A stretch of 64,000 bases of DNA from assembly GCA_027490925.1 (NCBI GenBank), contig JAIXXF010000023.1:20660-84659 (forward strand), given 5' to 3'. Every line of letters starts with the position of its first letter. Position 1 is the first letter of the stretch. Of the stretch, positions 38,327 through 49,043 are shown piece by piece. The DNA is from Comamonadaceae bacterium. GTDB taxonomy: Bacteria > Pseudomonadota > Gammaproteobacteria > Burkholderiales > Burkholderiaceae_C. The notes under the pieces were generated by a model. It was given only the letters and a program-made list of their open reading frames with translations. It did no database searches and was not told the origin of the DNA. Both the position numbers and the translations under genes were made by a program.

Positions 38327-39415
38327 ATGAAACCCTTTCTTCGCCAGCAGCTGGAACGCAGCCAGAACCGTTTGTCAGAGTTGGACTTTTTGCTGTCGCG
38401 CGAAGACATCATGGGCGACATGGTGCAGTACCGCTCCCTGGCCCGCGAGCACGCCGACGTGACCGCGCTCACCAGTCGCTTCGCCCGTTGGCAACAATGC
38501 GAACGGGATCTGGCGGGCGCACAGGACATGCTCGCCGATCCCGACATGGCCGAGCTGGCGGCGGACGAGATCGCGGCAACCCAGGAGGAAATGGCGCGCC
38601 TGGAAGCCGAGCTCCAGCGCCTGCTGCTGCCCAAAGACCCAGACGACGCGCGGCCGGCCTTCATTGAAATCCGTGCGGGCACCGGCGGGGACGAGTCGGC
38701 GTTGTTCGCTGGCGACCTGCTGCGCATGTACTCTCGGTACGCTGAACAACAAGGCTGGCAAAAAGAGATCGTCAGCGAGTCGCCAAGCGACCTGGGTGGC
38801 TACAAGGAAGTGGTGCTGCGTTTGGCGGGCGAGAACGTGTACGGGGCGCTGCGGTTCGAGTCGGGCGGCCACCGGGTGCAACGGGTGCCCGCAACGGAAA
38901 CGCAAGGCCGCATCCACACCAGCGCCTGCACGGTGGCAGTGATGCCCGAGCCCGATGAGGCCGAGGCCGTCAAACTCAACCCGGCCGACCTGCGCATCGA
39001 CACCTTCCGCGCCAGCGGCGCGGGCGGTCAGCACATCAACAAAACAGACTCCGCTGTGCGGGTGGTGCACCTGCCCACCGGCATCGTGGCGGAATGCCAG
39101 GACGGACGCAGCCAACACAGCAACAAAGCCAAGGCGCTGCAGGTGTTGCAAGCCCGCATCCAGGAGAAAGAGCGCAGCGAGCGCGCAGCCAAAGAGGCGG
39201 CGCTGCGCAAGGGCCTGGTTGGCAGCGGCGACCGCAGCGACCGCATCCGCACCTACAACTTCCCCCAAGGGCGACTGACCGACCACCGCATCAACCTCAC
39301 GCTCTACAAGCTGCTGGCCATCATGGAGGGCGACTTGGGCGATGTGGTGAACGCGTTGCAGGCCGAACGGGCGGCCGAACAGCTGGCGGCGCTGGAATTG
39401 GGCACGCTGGGCTGA
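38327..39415 (+). CDS. prfA: Peptide chain release factor 1
   Basis: 362 residues; recognises UAA and UAG stops. The anticodon-like tripeptide PAT is in [18 protein letters not shown] and the catalytic GGQ in [19 protein letters not shown], which PrmC methylates. N-terminal coiled coil and a C-terminal [12 protein letters not shown] complete it. Start MKPFLRQQL was chosen; the region before it is open but has no homology. The PrmC methyltransferase gene follows, separated by dispersed repeat copy 6. Confidence 0.97.
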   Translation: MKPFLRQQLERSQNRLSELDFLLSREDIMGDMVQYRSLAREHADVTALTSRFARWQQCERDLAGAQDMLADPDMAELAADEIAATQEEMARLEAELQRLLLPKDPDDARPAFIEIRAGTGGDESALFAGDLLRMYSRYAEQQGWQKEIVSESPSDLGGYKEVVLRLAGENVYGALRFESGGHRVQRVPATETQGRIHTSACTVAVMPEPDEAEAVKLNPADLRIDTFRASGAGGQHINKTDSAVRVVHLPTGIVAECQDGRSQHSNKAKALQVLQARIQEKERSERAAKEAALRKGLVGSGDRSDRIRTYNFPQGRLTDHRINLTLYKLLAIMEGDLGDVVNALQAERAAEQLAALELGTLG

Positions 39416-39432
39416 CGTGGCTTCGCCACTCG

Positions 39433-39488
39433 CCAAATCGCGCACCAGCCCTTTCAAATATTCGCTTTTCAGCTATTTCTTTCATAGC
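39433..39488 (-). repeat. Dispersed GCTAY-N7-RTAGC element, copy 6
   Basis: On the minus strand GCTATGAAAGAAATAGC (39472-39488) then a tail with GGGCTGGTGCGCGATTT, GGGC starting 21 nt after the palindrome. Its last base on the plus strand is directly followed by the ATG of prmC. Confidence 0.8.
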
Positions 39489-40316
39489 ATGATAACCCTC
39501 GCCAACGCCCTGATGCGCGCCGCCCGAGCGGGCCTGTCGCGGATGGACGCGCAGTGGCTGCTGCTGCACCTGCTCGGTCGACCGCTGCACGACCGCGCTT
39601 GGTTGCTCACCCACGACCAAGACACGCTGCCTGCCGATGCCGAGCAGGCGCTGGCGCCACTGCTTCTGCGCGCTGCGGGCGGCGAGCCCGTGGGCTACCT
39701 GGTGGGGTCGCAGGCGTTCTTCGGGCTGGAGCTGCAAGTGGACGCCCGGGTGCTGCTGCCCAGGCCGGACACCGAGACCTTGGTGCGATGGGCGCTCGAC
39801 CTGCTGCCGCACCGGCCCGACGTGCAGGCGTTGGACCTCGGTACCGGCAGCGGCGCGGTGGCACTGGCCATTCAACACCAGCGGCCCGACGCCCGCGTGA
39901 CCGCCACCGACGCGAGCGTCGACGCGCTGGCGGTGGCCCGCGCCAACGCCACCCGGCTGGGCTTGCCAGTTCAGTTCTTGCATGGCGATTGGTTCATGCC
40001 AGTGTCCGGTCAGTTCGACGTGATCGCCGCCAACCCGCCCTACATCAGCGACGACGATCCCCACCTGGCGGGTCTGACCCACGAGCCAATGAGCGCCCTG
40101 ACCGCTGGACCGGATGGCCTGGCCGACCTGCGACGCATTGTGGGCGGCGCGCCTGCCCATCTGCGACCGGGCGCTTGGCTGGTGATGGAACACGGCCACG
40201 ACCAAGCCGAGGCGGTGCGCACGCTGTTGGGTACCGCGGGCTTTCAACAGGTCGCCAGCCGACGCGACTTGGCGGGCACAGAGCGCTGCACGGGCGGACG
40301 CTGGCCCACCACCTGA
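39489..40316 (+). CDS. prmC: Release factor glutamine methyltransferase
   Basis: 275 residues; N5-methylates the Gln of the GGQ motif of release factors using SAM. N-terminal helical domain (LANALMRAARAGLSRMDAQWLLLHLLG), then a Rossmann methyltransferase domain with LDLGTGSGAVALAI and the catalytic signature NPPYI in DVIAANPPYISDDD. Start MITLANAL fits the family; the ATG touches repeat copy 6 and no Shine-Dalgarno site is visible, so the leader is made by the repeat. ATG at 39513 would cut the first helix. Confidence 0.94.
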   Translation: MITLANALMRAARAGLSRMDAQWLLLHLLGRPLHDRAWLLTHDQDTLPADAEQALAPLLLRAAGGEPVGYLVGSQAFFGLELQVDARVLLPRPDTETLVRWALDLLPHRPDVQALDLGTGSGAVALAIQHQRPDARVTATDASVDALAVARANATRLGLPVQFLHGDWFMPVSGQFDVIAANPPYISDDDPHLAGLTHEPMSALTAGPDGLADLRRIVGGAPAHLRPGAWLVMEHGHDQAEAVRTLLGTAGFQQVASRRDLAGTERCTGGRWPTT

Positions 40317-40398
40317 ACGCACCCAATGGGCCCACGCGGGCGCCTGCGGCCGTGGCGGTGAAATAATCTCAATATTTAGACACTTCAGGAGCAGCGCC

Positions 40399-40725
40399 AT
40401 GAGCGACGTGAACCAACGGATTGACGAACTGGTCAAAGGCAATGACCTTGTGCTTTTCATGAAAGGCAGCGCCAGTTTTCCCATGTGCGGCTTCTCCGGC
40501 CGCGCCATCCAGATCCTCAAGGCGTGCGGTGTGGACCCCAAGTCGGTGAAAACCGTCAACGTGTTGGACGACGACGAAATCCGCCAAGGGATCAAGGGAT
40601 ACAGCAACTGGCCCACCATCCCCCAGCTCTACGTGAAGGGCGAGTTCATCGGTGGTTCGGACATCATGATGGAGATGTACGAGTCGGGCGAACTCGCTCA
40701 AGTGCTCGGCAAGCCTGCCAACTGA
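40399..40725 (+). CDS. grxD: Monothiol glutaredoxin (CGFS type)
   Basis: 108 residues. Active-site CGFS with Cys30 in ASFPMCGFSGRAIQIL, then TVNVLDDDEIRQGIKGYSNWPTIPQLYVKGEFIGGSDIMMEMYESGEL, which holds the TVP-type and GG glutathione-binding positions. CGFS glutaredoxins carry a bridging 2Fe-2S cluster and deliver Fe-S clusters. A CAGGAG ribosome site precedes the ATG. A strong terminator follows 24 bases after the stop. It often follows prmC in this group. Confidence 0.96.
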   Translation: MSDVNQRIDELVKGNDLVLFMKGSASFPMCGFSGRAIQILKACGVDPKSVKTVNVLDDDEIRQGIKGYSNWPTIPQLYVKGEFIGGSDIMMEMYESGELAQVLGKPAN

Positions 40726-40748
40726 GCGGCTCACCGCCCCACGCAAAC

Positions 40749-40771
40749 GCCGGGCATCGCCCGGCTTTTTT
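40749..40771 (+). terminator. Rho-independent terminator after grxD
   Basis: GCCGGGC-ATC-GCCCGGC followed by TTTTTT: seven-pair stem, three-base loop and U-tract. It closes the prmC-grxD transcript. Confidence 0.9.
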
Positions 40772-40965
40772 GGGTCCACGCGCACCTCACCGGTTGGGGC
40801 GCCCAGCGCGGCCCAGCACCGCACACCACGATAGCCCGCCACATTCCGCACTGGCAGCCGCAGCCGCAGAGTGCCAGCAGGAAATTCCCTGAAAGCCGGT
40901 CAGTTTTTTCTTTCACGCGGGCACGGCTCATGCTTGAATAAAAGTGTTGCATTCAGGAGTCGCGC

Positions 40966-41973
40966 ATGGCATCCACCGGTTTGGTCCCGCACAACCCCCA
41001 CTTCCAGCTGCCCGTGGCGCAGGTGCGCAGCGTGTTCCAGCGGGACGACGTGGCCCGCAAACTGGCCAAACTGCAAAGCAGTGGCGACCAGCGCGAGCAC
41101 GAAAGCCTGCGCCACACCTACGAGCGCATGCTCGAACGCGGACCCGACCGTTTTCAGGTCAAGCCTTCAGGTGTGCCAGACATGTCCCGCCTCTACGACA
41201 CGCTTCCCAACTTCACCGACGCGCTGGACGATGTGAAGCGGCACGTCGCGCTGGCGCAAGACTGCCCCGATGGCATCGAGATCACCCCCATGCTGCTGCT
41301 GGGACCACCCGGCATAGGCAAAACCCATTTCGCGCGGCAGTTGGCAGACCTGTTGGGCACAGGCATGAACCTTGTACCGATGAGCTCCATGACGGCGGGC
41401 TGGCTGCTGTCGGGCTCATCGTCGCAGTGGAAAGGCGCCAAGCCGGGCAAGGTGTTCGAAGCCTTGGTGGACGGCCAGTATGCCAACCCGGTGATTGTGG
41501 TGGACGAGATCGACAAGGCCAGCGCCGACGCGCAGTACGACCCGCTGGGCGCGCTCTACGGTCTGCTGGAACACGACACGGCCCAGCGCTTCACCGACGA
41601 ATTCGCCGACGTGGCGATCGACGCCAGCCAGGTGATCTGGATCACCACCGCCAACGACGCACGCGCGATCCCCGAGCCCATCCTGAACCGGATGAACGTG
41701 TTCGAGATCGAACCTCCCTCGCCCGACGCGGCCCGTCAGATCGCGCGGCACCTGTACCAGGGCATCCGGCAAGAACACGGATGGGGCGCACGATTCGGTG
41801 CTGAACCCGACAGCGGTGTGCTGGACGTCCTGGCCGAGATGCCCCCCAGGGAAATGCGGCGGGCCCTGATGACTGGCTTTGGCAATGCGCGGTTGAACCG
41901 GCGCGACGAGGTGAAGGCCGAAGACCTGCCCAAACCCGGCTCCAGCCGCACCCGCATCGGCTTCCTGCAATGA
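40966..41973 (+). CDS. AAA ATPase, Lon-like without protease domain
   Basis: 335 residues. Walker A GPPGIGKTHFARQL at about 113-120, Walker B PVIVVDEIDKAS at about 170-180, sensor 1 WITTANDARAIP, arginine finger ILNRMNVFEI and a C-terminal alpha-helical AAA lid. The AAA module resembles that of Lon, but there is no Ser-Lys protease domain. An N-terminal ~90 residues are helical (VFQRDDVARKLAKLQ). Such proteins are annotated as AAA family ATPases or ATP-dependent protease La-like; the substrate is unknown. It is a single gene with its own leader of about 190 bases. Confidence 0.85.
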   Translation: MASTGLVPHNPHFQLPVAQVRSVFQRDDVARKLAKLQSSGDQREHESLRHTYERMLERGPDRFQVKPSGVPDMSRLYDTLPNFTDALDDVKRHVALAQDCPDGIEITPMLLLGPPGIGKTHFARQLADLLGTGMNLVPMSSMTAGWLLSGSSSQWKGAKPGKVFEALVDGQYANPVIVVDEIDKASADAQYDPLGALYGLLEHDTAQRFTDEFADVAIDASQVIWITTANDARAIPEPILNRMNVFEIEPPSPDAARQIARHLYQGIRQEHGWGARFGAEPDSGVLDVLAEMPPREMRRALMTGFGNARLNRRDEVKAEDLPKPGSSRTRIGFLQ

Positions 41974-42001
41974 CCGCGTGGTGCGGCCAGGGTGCTGGGC
42001 G

Positions 42002-42667
42002 TCAACCCGAAGCCACGGGTGCCTGGAATTCCCAGCTTCGCCTGGCAGAGAACACCGCTTCAGGGTAAGCGGACTGGCCACGGCTGCCGTTGTACCGACC
42101 AAGTCCCATGAACAGGTCGCCGCGCTCGCGGTCCAGGTAGTGGCGCAGAATGACGCAACCGAAGCGCAGGTTGGTCTGCATGTGGAACAGACGAGACGGG
42201 TCGCCATCGCCGATCACCCGGGTCCAAAACGGCATGACCTGCATGTAGCCCCGGGCCCCCGCCACACTGATGGCAAATTTGCGGAACGCGCTCTCCACTT
42301 GGATCAAGCCCAACACCAGCGACACGTCCAAGCCCGCCCGACGGCTCTCGTACCACACGGTTTGCAGGAACTCGGTGCGTTCGAGCAAGTCGGCTTTACG
42401 TCGCTGCAAACGGCCACTTTGGGTGCCCAGCCAGCGCAGATAGAACAGGCGCTCTTCGGTGGTAGCGAACTCTGGAATGGGCGGCGCGCGGTTGGCGATC
42501 GCCGAACTGAGCGCGCTGCGCACCGAATCGGCCAATGGCTCTTCCAATTGCGCGCCCGCATGGGCGGGGTTAGACCACGTCACCCCGGTGCATACCAGCG
42601 GCGCCAGCACCGCCGCGCCGACCAGGCGCCTGCGCTGCAAGCCCTGCGCCACCCGCACGGTACTCAC
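42002..42667 (-). CDS. Soluble lytic murein transglycosylase (SLT family)
   Basis: 221 residues. Signal peptide ([24 protein letters not shown]) then an SLT domain: catalytic Glu in [14 protein letters not shown], the [12 protein letters not shown] motif and [22 protein letters not shown], ending in [11 protein letters not shown]. It cleaves peptidoglycan to 1,6-anhydromuropeptides in the periplasm. ATG overlaps the proS stop by four bases (ATGA), so it is coupled to proS. The normal GLMQ is GYMQ here, a mild variation. Confidence 0.88.
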   Translation of the reverse strand: MSTVRVAQGLQRRRLVGAAVLAPLVCTGVTWSNPAHAGAQLEEPLADSVRSALSSAIANRAPPIPEFATTEERLFYLRWLGTQSGRLQRRKADLLERTEFLQTVWYESRRAGLDVSLVLGLIQVESAFRKFAISVAGARGYMQVMPFWTRVIGDGDPSRLFHMQTNLRFGCVILRHYLDRERGDLFMGLGRYNGSRGQSAYPEAVFSARRSWEFQAPVASG

Positions 42668-44421
42668 CGAACCAAGCGGCCCCGCAAAAAGCCCAGGATG
42701 TCGGTCGCTGCGACCTTGGTGGCTTCGTTGTCACGGCGGTGCTGGTACTCCACCACGCCCTCTTTCAGGCCACGGTCGCCGATCACCACCCGGTGCGGCA
42801 CGCCGATCAGTTCCCAATCAGCGAACATCGCACCCGGGCGCTCGCCCCGGTCGTCGAGCAGAACATCCACCCCCTCGGCCAGCAGTTGCTCGTACAGGCT
42901 TTCCACCGTCGCCTTGACGTCGGGACTGCCGTCCAAGCCCTTGCCGCTGACGATGGGGCACAGCACCACTGCGAACGGCGCCAACGCGTCGGGCCAGATG
43001 ATGCCGCGCTCGTCGTGGTTTTGCTCGATGGCGGCGGCTGCCAATCGGGTGATGCCAATGCCGTAGCAACCCATGTCGAGGAACTGCGGCTTGCCGTTCA
43101 CGTCCAGGAAGGTGGCGTTCATCGCCTGGCTGTATTTGGTACCGAGGTAGAACACGTGGCCCACCTCGATGCCGCGCTCGATCGCCAACACACCCCGACC
43201 GTCGGGCGAAGGGTCGCCCGCCACCACATTGCGGAGGTCGGCCACCAGGTCGGGCTCTGGCAGGTCGCGGCCCCAGTTGACGCCGGTCGTGTGGAAGTCC
43301 ACCGCGTTGGCGCCACACACCCAGTCGGCCAGCACCGCGACCTCTCGGTCGGCCACCACTTTGAGCGGCTTCTTCAAACCGATGGGGCCCAAGTAACCGG
43401 GCTTGCAGCCGAAATGCTCTTCGATTTCAGCCAGGGTGGCGAAGCGGAAGCCTTTGTCCAGTCCCGGTACTTTGCCGACCTTGACCTCGTTCATGTCGTG
43501 GTCGCCTCGCAGCAAGAGCAACCAGACCTGGCTTTTCACCACTGCGCCAGCGTCGTCAAGCACGTCGGTGGCCAGCACCAGGGATTTCACTGTGGTGGCC
43601 AGCGGCACGCCCAACAGCGCTGCCACGTCTTCACAGGTGCTTTTGCCGGGGGTGGCTACGCGGGTCAATGCCTGACTGGGCACGGGACGGGGGCCAGCGG
43701 GTAGCAACGCTTCGGCCTTTTCCATGTTGGCGGCGTAGTCGCTGGTCGGGCAGTACACGATGGCGTCTTCGCCGGTGGCGGCGATCACCTGGAACTCCTC
43801 GCTCAAGTCACCCCCGATCGCGCCGCTGTCGGCAGCCACTGCGCGGTACGTCAGGCCGAAACGGTCGAAAATCCGGCGGTAGGCCTGCGCCATCACCTGG
43901 TAGCTCGCCTTGGCGCTGACCACGTCGCGGTCAAAGCTGTACGCGTCCTTCATGGTGAACTCGCGGCCGCGCATCAGGCCAAAGCGCGGGCGCCGCTCGT
44001 CACGGAATTTGGTCTGAATTTGGTAAAAGTTCTTGGGCAGTTGCTTGTGGCTGCGCAGTTCTTGCCGAGCGATGTCGGTGATCACTTCTTCGCTGGTGGG
44101 CTGCACCACGAAATCGCGGTCGTGCCGGTCTTTGATGCGCAGCAGCTCGGGCCCCATCTTGCCGAAACGCCCGGTCTCCTGCCACAGCTCGGCGGGCTGA
44201 ATCACCGGCATGGTGAGCTCCACCGCACCCGCGCGGTTCATCTCCTCGCGAACGATGGCCTCGACCTTGCGGATCACCCGCAAACCCATGGGCATGTAGT
44301 TGTAGATGCCCGCACCCAACTTTTTGATCAGACCAGCGCGCATCATCAGCTTGTGACTGACCACCTCGGCGTCGGCGGGCGCCTCCTTGAGGGTGGAAAT
44401 CAGGAATTGAGAAGCTTTCAT
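42664..44421 (-). CDS. proS: Prolyl-tRNA synthetase
   Basis: 585 residues, bacterial-type class II enzyme. Start [30 protein letters not shown]; motif 2 is [24 protein letters not shown], an INS editing (deacylase) domain spans about 230-390 with [14 protein letters not shown] at its start, then motif 3 around [11 protein letters not shown] and a C-terminal anticodon domain ([29 protein letters not shown]). Length is normal. Downstream coupled to a lytic transglycosylase; diverges from rppH with 105 bases between. Confidence 0.97.
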   Translation of the reverse strand: MKASQFLISTLKEAPADAEVVSHKLMMRAGLIKKLGAGIYNYMPMGLRVIRKVEAIVREEMNRAGAVELTMPVIQPAELWQETGRFGKMGPELLRIKDRHDRDFVVQPTSEEVITDIARQELRSHKQLPKNFYQIQTKFRDERRPRFGLMRGREFTMKDAYSFDRDVVSAKASYQVMAQAYRRIFDRFGLTYRAVAADSGAIGGDLSEEFQVIAATGEDAIVYCPTSDYAANMEKAEALLPAGPRPVPSQALTRVATPGKSTCEDVAALLGVPLATTVKSLVLATDVLDDAGAVVKSQVWLLLLRGDHDMNEVKVGKVPGLDKGFRFATLAEIEEHFGCKPGYLGPIGLKKPLKVVADREVAVLADWVCGANAVDFHTTGVNWGRDLPEPDLVADLRNVVAGDPSPDGRGVLAIERGIEVGHVFYLGTKYSQAMNATFLDVNGKPQFLDMGCYGIGITRLAAAAIEQNHDERGIIWPDALAPFAVVLCPIVSGKGLDGSPDVKATVESLYEQLLAEGVDVLLDDRGERPGAMFADWELIGVPHRVVIGDRGLKEGVVEYQHRRDNEATKVAATDILGFLRGRLVR

Positions 44422-44526
44422 CGGGCGGCGTGCACAGGCTGAAATGGAGGGGATTGGGGCTGCAAATCCTTGCCGAGCGCGGAGCGCCGTGCATAATGAA
44501 TGCAGTTAAAAATTTGGGGTTTGATT

Positions 44527-45204
44527 ATGCTTGACCGTGACGGCTTTAGGCCGAACGTCGGCATCATCCTGCTCAACCAGAAGAACCAGGTGTTTTGGGG
44601 CAAGCGCATTCGCACCCATTCCTGGCAGTTTCCGCAGGGTGGCATTGACCGGGGTGAAAACCCGGAGCAGGCCATGTTTCGTGAATTGCAGGAAGAGGTG
44701 GGCCTGCTGCCCGAACACGTTCGGATCGTTGCCCGCACCCGGGACTGGTTGCGCTATGAGGTGCCAGACCGGTACATCCGTCGAGACGCTCGCGGACATT
44801 ACAAGGGCCAGAAACAAATCTGGTTTCTGCTGCAGCTGGTCGGGCACGACTGGGATTTGAACCTGCGCGCCACCAACCACCCTGAATTCGACGCTTGGCG
44901 CTGGAACGACTACTGGGTCCCGTTGGACGTGGTGGTGGAGTTCAAGCGCGGGGTGTATGAGCTTGCGCTGACCGAGCTCGCGCGCTTTCTGCCTCGGCAA
45001 GACCACCGCAACCGCTACCTGCGCAGTGGTCAACGGTCTCGCGGACAGGAGGCGCAGCCACCCAGCGCCGATGCCCCCGCGGGCGCGGGCATGGCCTTGC
45101 CGCCGGGCGGCTCGTTCGAGCCAGGCCCTCTCACCCACACGGACACCCTGGCCTCAGACGCCCCGCACCATGCCACTGCAACCACCAAACATGCCAGCCA
45201 CTGA
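44527..45204 (+). CDS. rppH: RNA pyrophosphohydrolase
   Basis: 225 residues; removes pyrophosphate from 5' triphosphorylated mRNA to start decay. [17 protein letters not shown] is the RppH N-terminus; [27 protein letters not shown] is a perfect NUDIX box; [11 protein letters not shown] and [10 protein letters not shown] follow. The last 60 residues form a Pro/Ala-rich tail longer than in E. coli (176 residues), common in betaproteobacteria. Start ATG fits; an upstream ATG in frame would add nine residues. The end overlaps the next gene by 14 bases. Confidence 0.95.
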   Translation: MLDRDGFRPNVGIILLNQKNQVFWGKRIRTHSWQFPQGGIDRGENPEQAMFRELQEEVGLLPEHVRIVARTRDWLRYEVPDRYIRRDARGHYKGQKQIWFLLQLVGHDWDLNLRATNHPEFDAWRWNDYWVPLDVVVEFKRGVYELALTELARFLPRQDHRNRYLRSGQRSRGQEAQPPSADAPAGAGMALPPGGSFEPGPLTHTDTLASDAPHHATATTKHASH

Positions 45205-45721
45205 GCGGTGCATCCGCAGGGCGACCCGATGGTTAGCGGCCACGGCCTGTGCAGGTGGGTTGGGCTTGGCGTCCGCCCAAGTGCCTGCAAACGAGACCGA
45301 ATGGCGCGAGGCAGCGGCCCCGCCACCACCGGCATTCGACCTCAAAACTTTGGTGGCTTTTGACGGCCCCGTGAGCTCGTCCCTCAAGTTCGGCGTGGAT
45401 CCAAACACCTTGCAGATCGGACCGGACGGGGTGGTGCGCTATGTCGTGGTCGCTACCAGCCCCAGCGGCGTGGTCAACGCGATGCACGAGGGCATTCGGT
45501 GCGCAACGGCCCAGGTCAAAACCTACGCCCGCCACCACCCCACGACTGGGTGGAATGTGGTGGCCAAACCGGAATGGCAGCCCCTGTACGGCAACGCTGG
45601 CGCCAGCCACTCGTTGCGGCTGGCCGCCCAAGGGGTGTGCACCGGCGCCGCGCCTGCGTCGACCGTGGGTGACATCGTGAAAGCGCTGCGCGGCGGCCCG
45701 CTGCAAAACCTCAGCCGTTGA
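45191..45721 (+). CDS. CNP1-like family secreted protein
   Basis: 176 residues. Signal peptide ([20 protein letters not shown], cut before QVPANETEW) and a CNP1-like domain: [71 protein letters not shown]. Function unknown; the family is restricted to Neisseria-like and Burkholderiales bacteria. The start is one of two nearby ATG codons (45170 or 45191), both inside the end of rppH; the second is preferred for a shorter signal n-region. Confidence 0.8.
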   Translation: MPATERCIRRATRWLAATACAGGLGLASAQVPANETEWREAAAPPPPAFDLKTLVAFDGPVSSSLKFGVDPNTLQIGPDGVVRYVVVATSPSGVVNAMHEGIRCATAQVKTYARHHPTTGWNVVAKPEWQPLYGNAGASHSLRLAAQGVCTGAAPASTVGDIVKALRGGPLQNLSR

Positions 45722-45814
45722 GCACTGCAGACCGGCCCACGGCCGGATCACCCGCGAACCGATCGGCCGACAGGCCGACAGGCCGAATCACAGAAAGGCT
45801 GGTCGCCGGCAACG

Positions 45815-46954
45815 TCAGGGCCGGGTCAACACCAAGTTGGTCCGGTGCACCATTTCTGGCTCTGCCGTGTACCCCAACAGTTGTTCGAAGTCGGTCGACG
45901 GTTTGCGGCACAGCAAACGGGCCTCCGAACTGGCGTAGTTGGCCAGACCGCGGGCGATTTCCGCGCCCGAAGCGTCTCGGATCGCGATCACGTCGCCCCT
46001 GGAAAACTCGCCCTCGACCCCGGTCATACCGATCGGCAACAGGCTCTTGCCACCACCGCGCAACATGGTGGCCGCGCCTTCATCCACCCAGACCGCGCCG
46101 CGCAACTGCAAATGGTCGGCAATCCACTGCTTGCGGGCCTGGTTCTTCTGGGTCTGCGCCACCAACAGGGTGCCAATGCCTTCGCCCTCGGCCAGGCGGA
46201 TCAGCACATCCCTCTCCCGTCCCCAAGCGATGACGGTGGACGCACCAGAACCCGCCGCACGCTTGGCCGCCAAGATCTTGGTGATCATGCCACCTTTGCC
46301 CAAACTGGAGCCCGCTCCACCCGCCATGGCCTCCAAGACTGCGTCACCGGCTTGGGCCACATGCACAAAGGTCGCGCTCGGGTCCTTGCGCGGGTCAGCG
46401 CTGTACAAGCCTTTTTGATCGGTCAGAATGACCAGCGCATCGGCCTCGATCAGGTTGGCCACCAGGGCGCCCAGCGTGTCGTTGTCACCGAACTTGATCT
46501 CGTCGTTGACCACCGTGTCGTTTTCGTTGATCACGGGAACCACGCCCAAACGCAGCAGGGTCAGCAAGGTGGAGCGGGCGTTGAGGTAGCGCTCTCGGTC
46601 GGCGAGGTCGGCGTGGGTCAGCAACACCTGCGCGCTGCCCAGGCCGTTCTCACGCAGCTTGGTCTCGTACATCTGGGCCAAGCCCATTTGCCCCACCGCG
46701 GCGGCGGCCTGCAACTCATTGAGTTCGTGCGGCCGGGTGGCCCAACCCAACCGCTTCATGCCTTCAGCGATCGCCCCGCTCGACACCATCACCACCTCGC
46801 GCTGGCTTTGCACGAGCGCAGCCATCTGGCGGCTCCACTCGCCGATCGCGGCTTCGTCCAAGCCCCGACCTTCGTTGGTCACCAGGCTGGAGCCGACTTT
46901 GACAACGATGCGTTTTGCGTGCCGCAGCACCTCGGAAGCGGATTTTTCGGTCAT
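45815..46954 (-). CDS. proB: Glutamate 5-kinase
   Basis: 379 residues; first step of proline synthesis from glutamate. Amino acid kinase domain: [70 protein letters not shown]-terminal PUA domain follows ([31 protein letters not shown]). Length matches E. coli (367). It lies 98 bases after obgE, with repeat copy 7 in between, in the rplU-rpmA-obgE-proB order usual for this group. Confidence 0.96.
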   Translation of the reverse strand: MTEKSASEVLRHAKRIVVKVGSSLVTNEGRGLDEAAIGEWSRQMAALVQSQREVVMVSSGAIAEGMKRLGWATRPHELNELQAAAAVGQMGLAQMYETKLRENGLGSAQVLLTHADLADRERYLNARSTLLTLLRLGVVPVINENDTVVNDEIKFGDNDTLGALVANLIEADALVILTDQKGLYSADPRKDPSATFVHVAQAGDAVLEAMAGGAGSSLGKGGMITKILAAKRAAGSGASTVIAWGRERDVLIRLAEGEGIGTLLVAQTQKNQARKQWIADHLQLRGAVWVDEGAATMLRGGGKSLLPIGMTGVEGEFSRGDVIAIRDASGAEIARGLANYASSEARLLCRKPSTDFEQLLGYTAEPEMVHRTNLVLTRP

Positions 46955-46989
46955 TTACGGCGTTAACCCACGGTATAGCGTAGGCTTAT

Positions 46990-47045
46990 GCTATTTTTTC
47001 TATAGCGTTTTCGGACAGTTCGCCACGGTCAGGCGTGGCTCACAG
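46990..47045 (+). repeat. Dispersed GCTAY-N7-RTAGC element, copy 7 (weaker tail)
   Basis: Palindrome GCTATTTTTTCTATAGC at 46990-47006 with a tail that has GGTC in place of GGGC at the same distance. It lies between obgE and proB, 35 bases upstream of the proB start. Confidence 0.65.
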
Positions 47046-47052
47046 GCCAAGT

Positions 47053-48189
<1,137 letters not shown>

Positions 48190-48231
48190 TCAAATCCAGA
48201 CCTGTGAACAGGCGTGCGCCAGCGACCGCCC

Positions 48232-48262
48232 GAAAAACAACAAAGCCCCGCGAGCGGGGCTT
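48232..48262 (-). terminator. Rho-independent terminator after rpmA
   Basis: Minus strand AAGCCCCGC-TC-GCGGGGCTT followed by TGTTGTTTTTC: nine-pair stem and a broken U-tract, 22 bases after the rpmA stop. It separates rplU-rpmA from obgE. Confidence 0.75.
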
Positions 48263-48284
48263 GGCCGGGGCGTGAAACAACCGC

Positions 48285-48542
48285 TCAGGCGGGCGTCACG
48301 TTCACCAGATGCTTGTTCAGCGCACCCTTGACCGAGAAAGACACCTGGCCGTCCACCAAAGCAAACAGGGTGTGGTCTTTGCCAACGCCCACGTTCACAC
48401 CGGGGTGGAACTTGGTGCCGCGCTGACGAACAATGATGGAACCAGCGGAAATCTGCTCACCGCCAAACGCTTTGACGCCGAGCATTTTGGGCTTGGAATC
48501 GCGCCCGTTTCGCGTAGAGCCGCCGCCTTTTTTCTGTGCCAT
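48285..48542 (-). CDS. rpmA: 50S ribosomal protein L27
   Basis: 85 residues; [30 protein letters not shown] is the classical L27 N-terminus that reaches the peptidyl-transferase centre; [17 protein letters not shown] follows. Length is standard. It lies 21 bases after rplU and is followed by a terminator. Confidence 0.98.
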   Translation of the reverse strand: MAQKKGGGSTRNGRDSKPKMLGVKAFGGEQISAGSIIVRQRGTKFHPGVNVGVGKDHTLFALVDGQVSFSVKGALNKHLVNVTPA

Positions 48543-48563
48543 GACCTGTGCTCCTGAACCGGG

Positions 48564-48875
48564 TTAACCGGCGATGGCGCCAATTTGCAGTTCGGTGAAC
48601 TGCTGGCGGTGACCTTGACGTTTCTGGTAATGCTTGCGACGGCGCATCTTGAAGATGCGCACTTTGTCGTGCTTGCCATGGGAAATGACGGTGACCGTCA
48701 CCGTTGCGCCGGACACCAGGGGCGTACCGACCTTAAGCTCAGCGCCGTTTCCGACGGCCAGCACTTGGTCAATGACGATCTCCTGGCCCACGTCCGCAGC
48801 AATCTGTTCTACTTTAATTTTTTCGCCGGAAGCAACGCGGTACTGCTTGCCACCGGTTTTTATGACCGCGTACAT
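48564..48875 (-). CDS. rplU: 50S ribosomal protein L21
   Basis: 103 residues, the length of E. coli L21. [32 protein letters not shown] and the C-terminal [23 protein letters not shown] are diagnostic. First gene of rplU-rpmA. A TATAAT on the minus strand lies about 49 bases before its start. It diverges from ispB, as in E. coli. Confidence 0.98.
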   Translation of the reverse strand: MYAVIKTGGKQYRVASGEKIKVEQIAADVGQEIVIDQVLAVGNGAELKVGTPLVSGATVTVTVISHGKHDKVRIFKMRRRKHYQKRQGHRQQFTELQIGAIAG

Positions 48876-48923
48876 AATGACCTCTGAGAGAAGCTCTGAA
48901 AACCAATTTTTTCAGAGCCTTGG

Positions 48924-48929
48924 ATTATA
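48924..48929 (-). promoter_or_regulatory. Putative -10 box of rplU-rpmA
   Basis: TATAAT on the minus strand, 48 bases before the rplU ATG. The -35 region is not clear; TTGG sequences lie 14-19 bases further upstream. Confidence 0.55.
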
Positions 48930-49014
48930 GCACCCGGGGTCGGCCCCAAGCCAAGTGGCAGCCCCCTGCCCGACGGACAGCCAACGGGGTGGCCGATGCA
49001 ACAGCACCGATTCC

Positions 49015-49020
49015 TATAAT
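49015..49020 (+). promoter_or_regulatory. Putative -10 box of ispB
   Basis: TATAAT 23 bases before the TTG start of ispB. With a start seven bases downstream the leader would be about 17 bases. Confidence 0.55.
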
Positions 49021-49043
49021 CCGACTCCATTTGGACCCCCATT

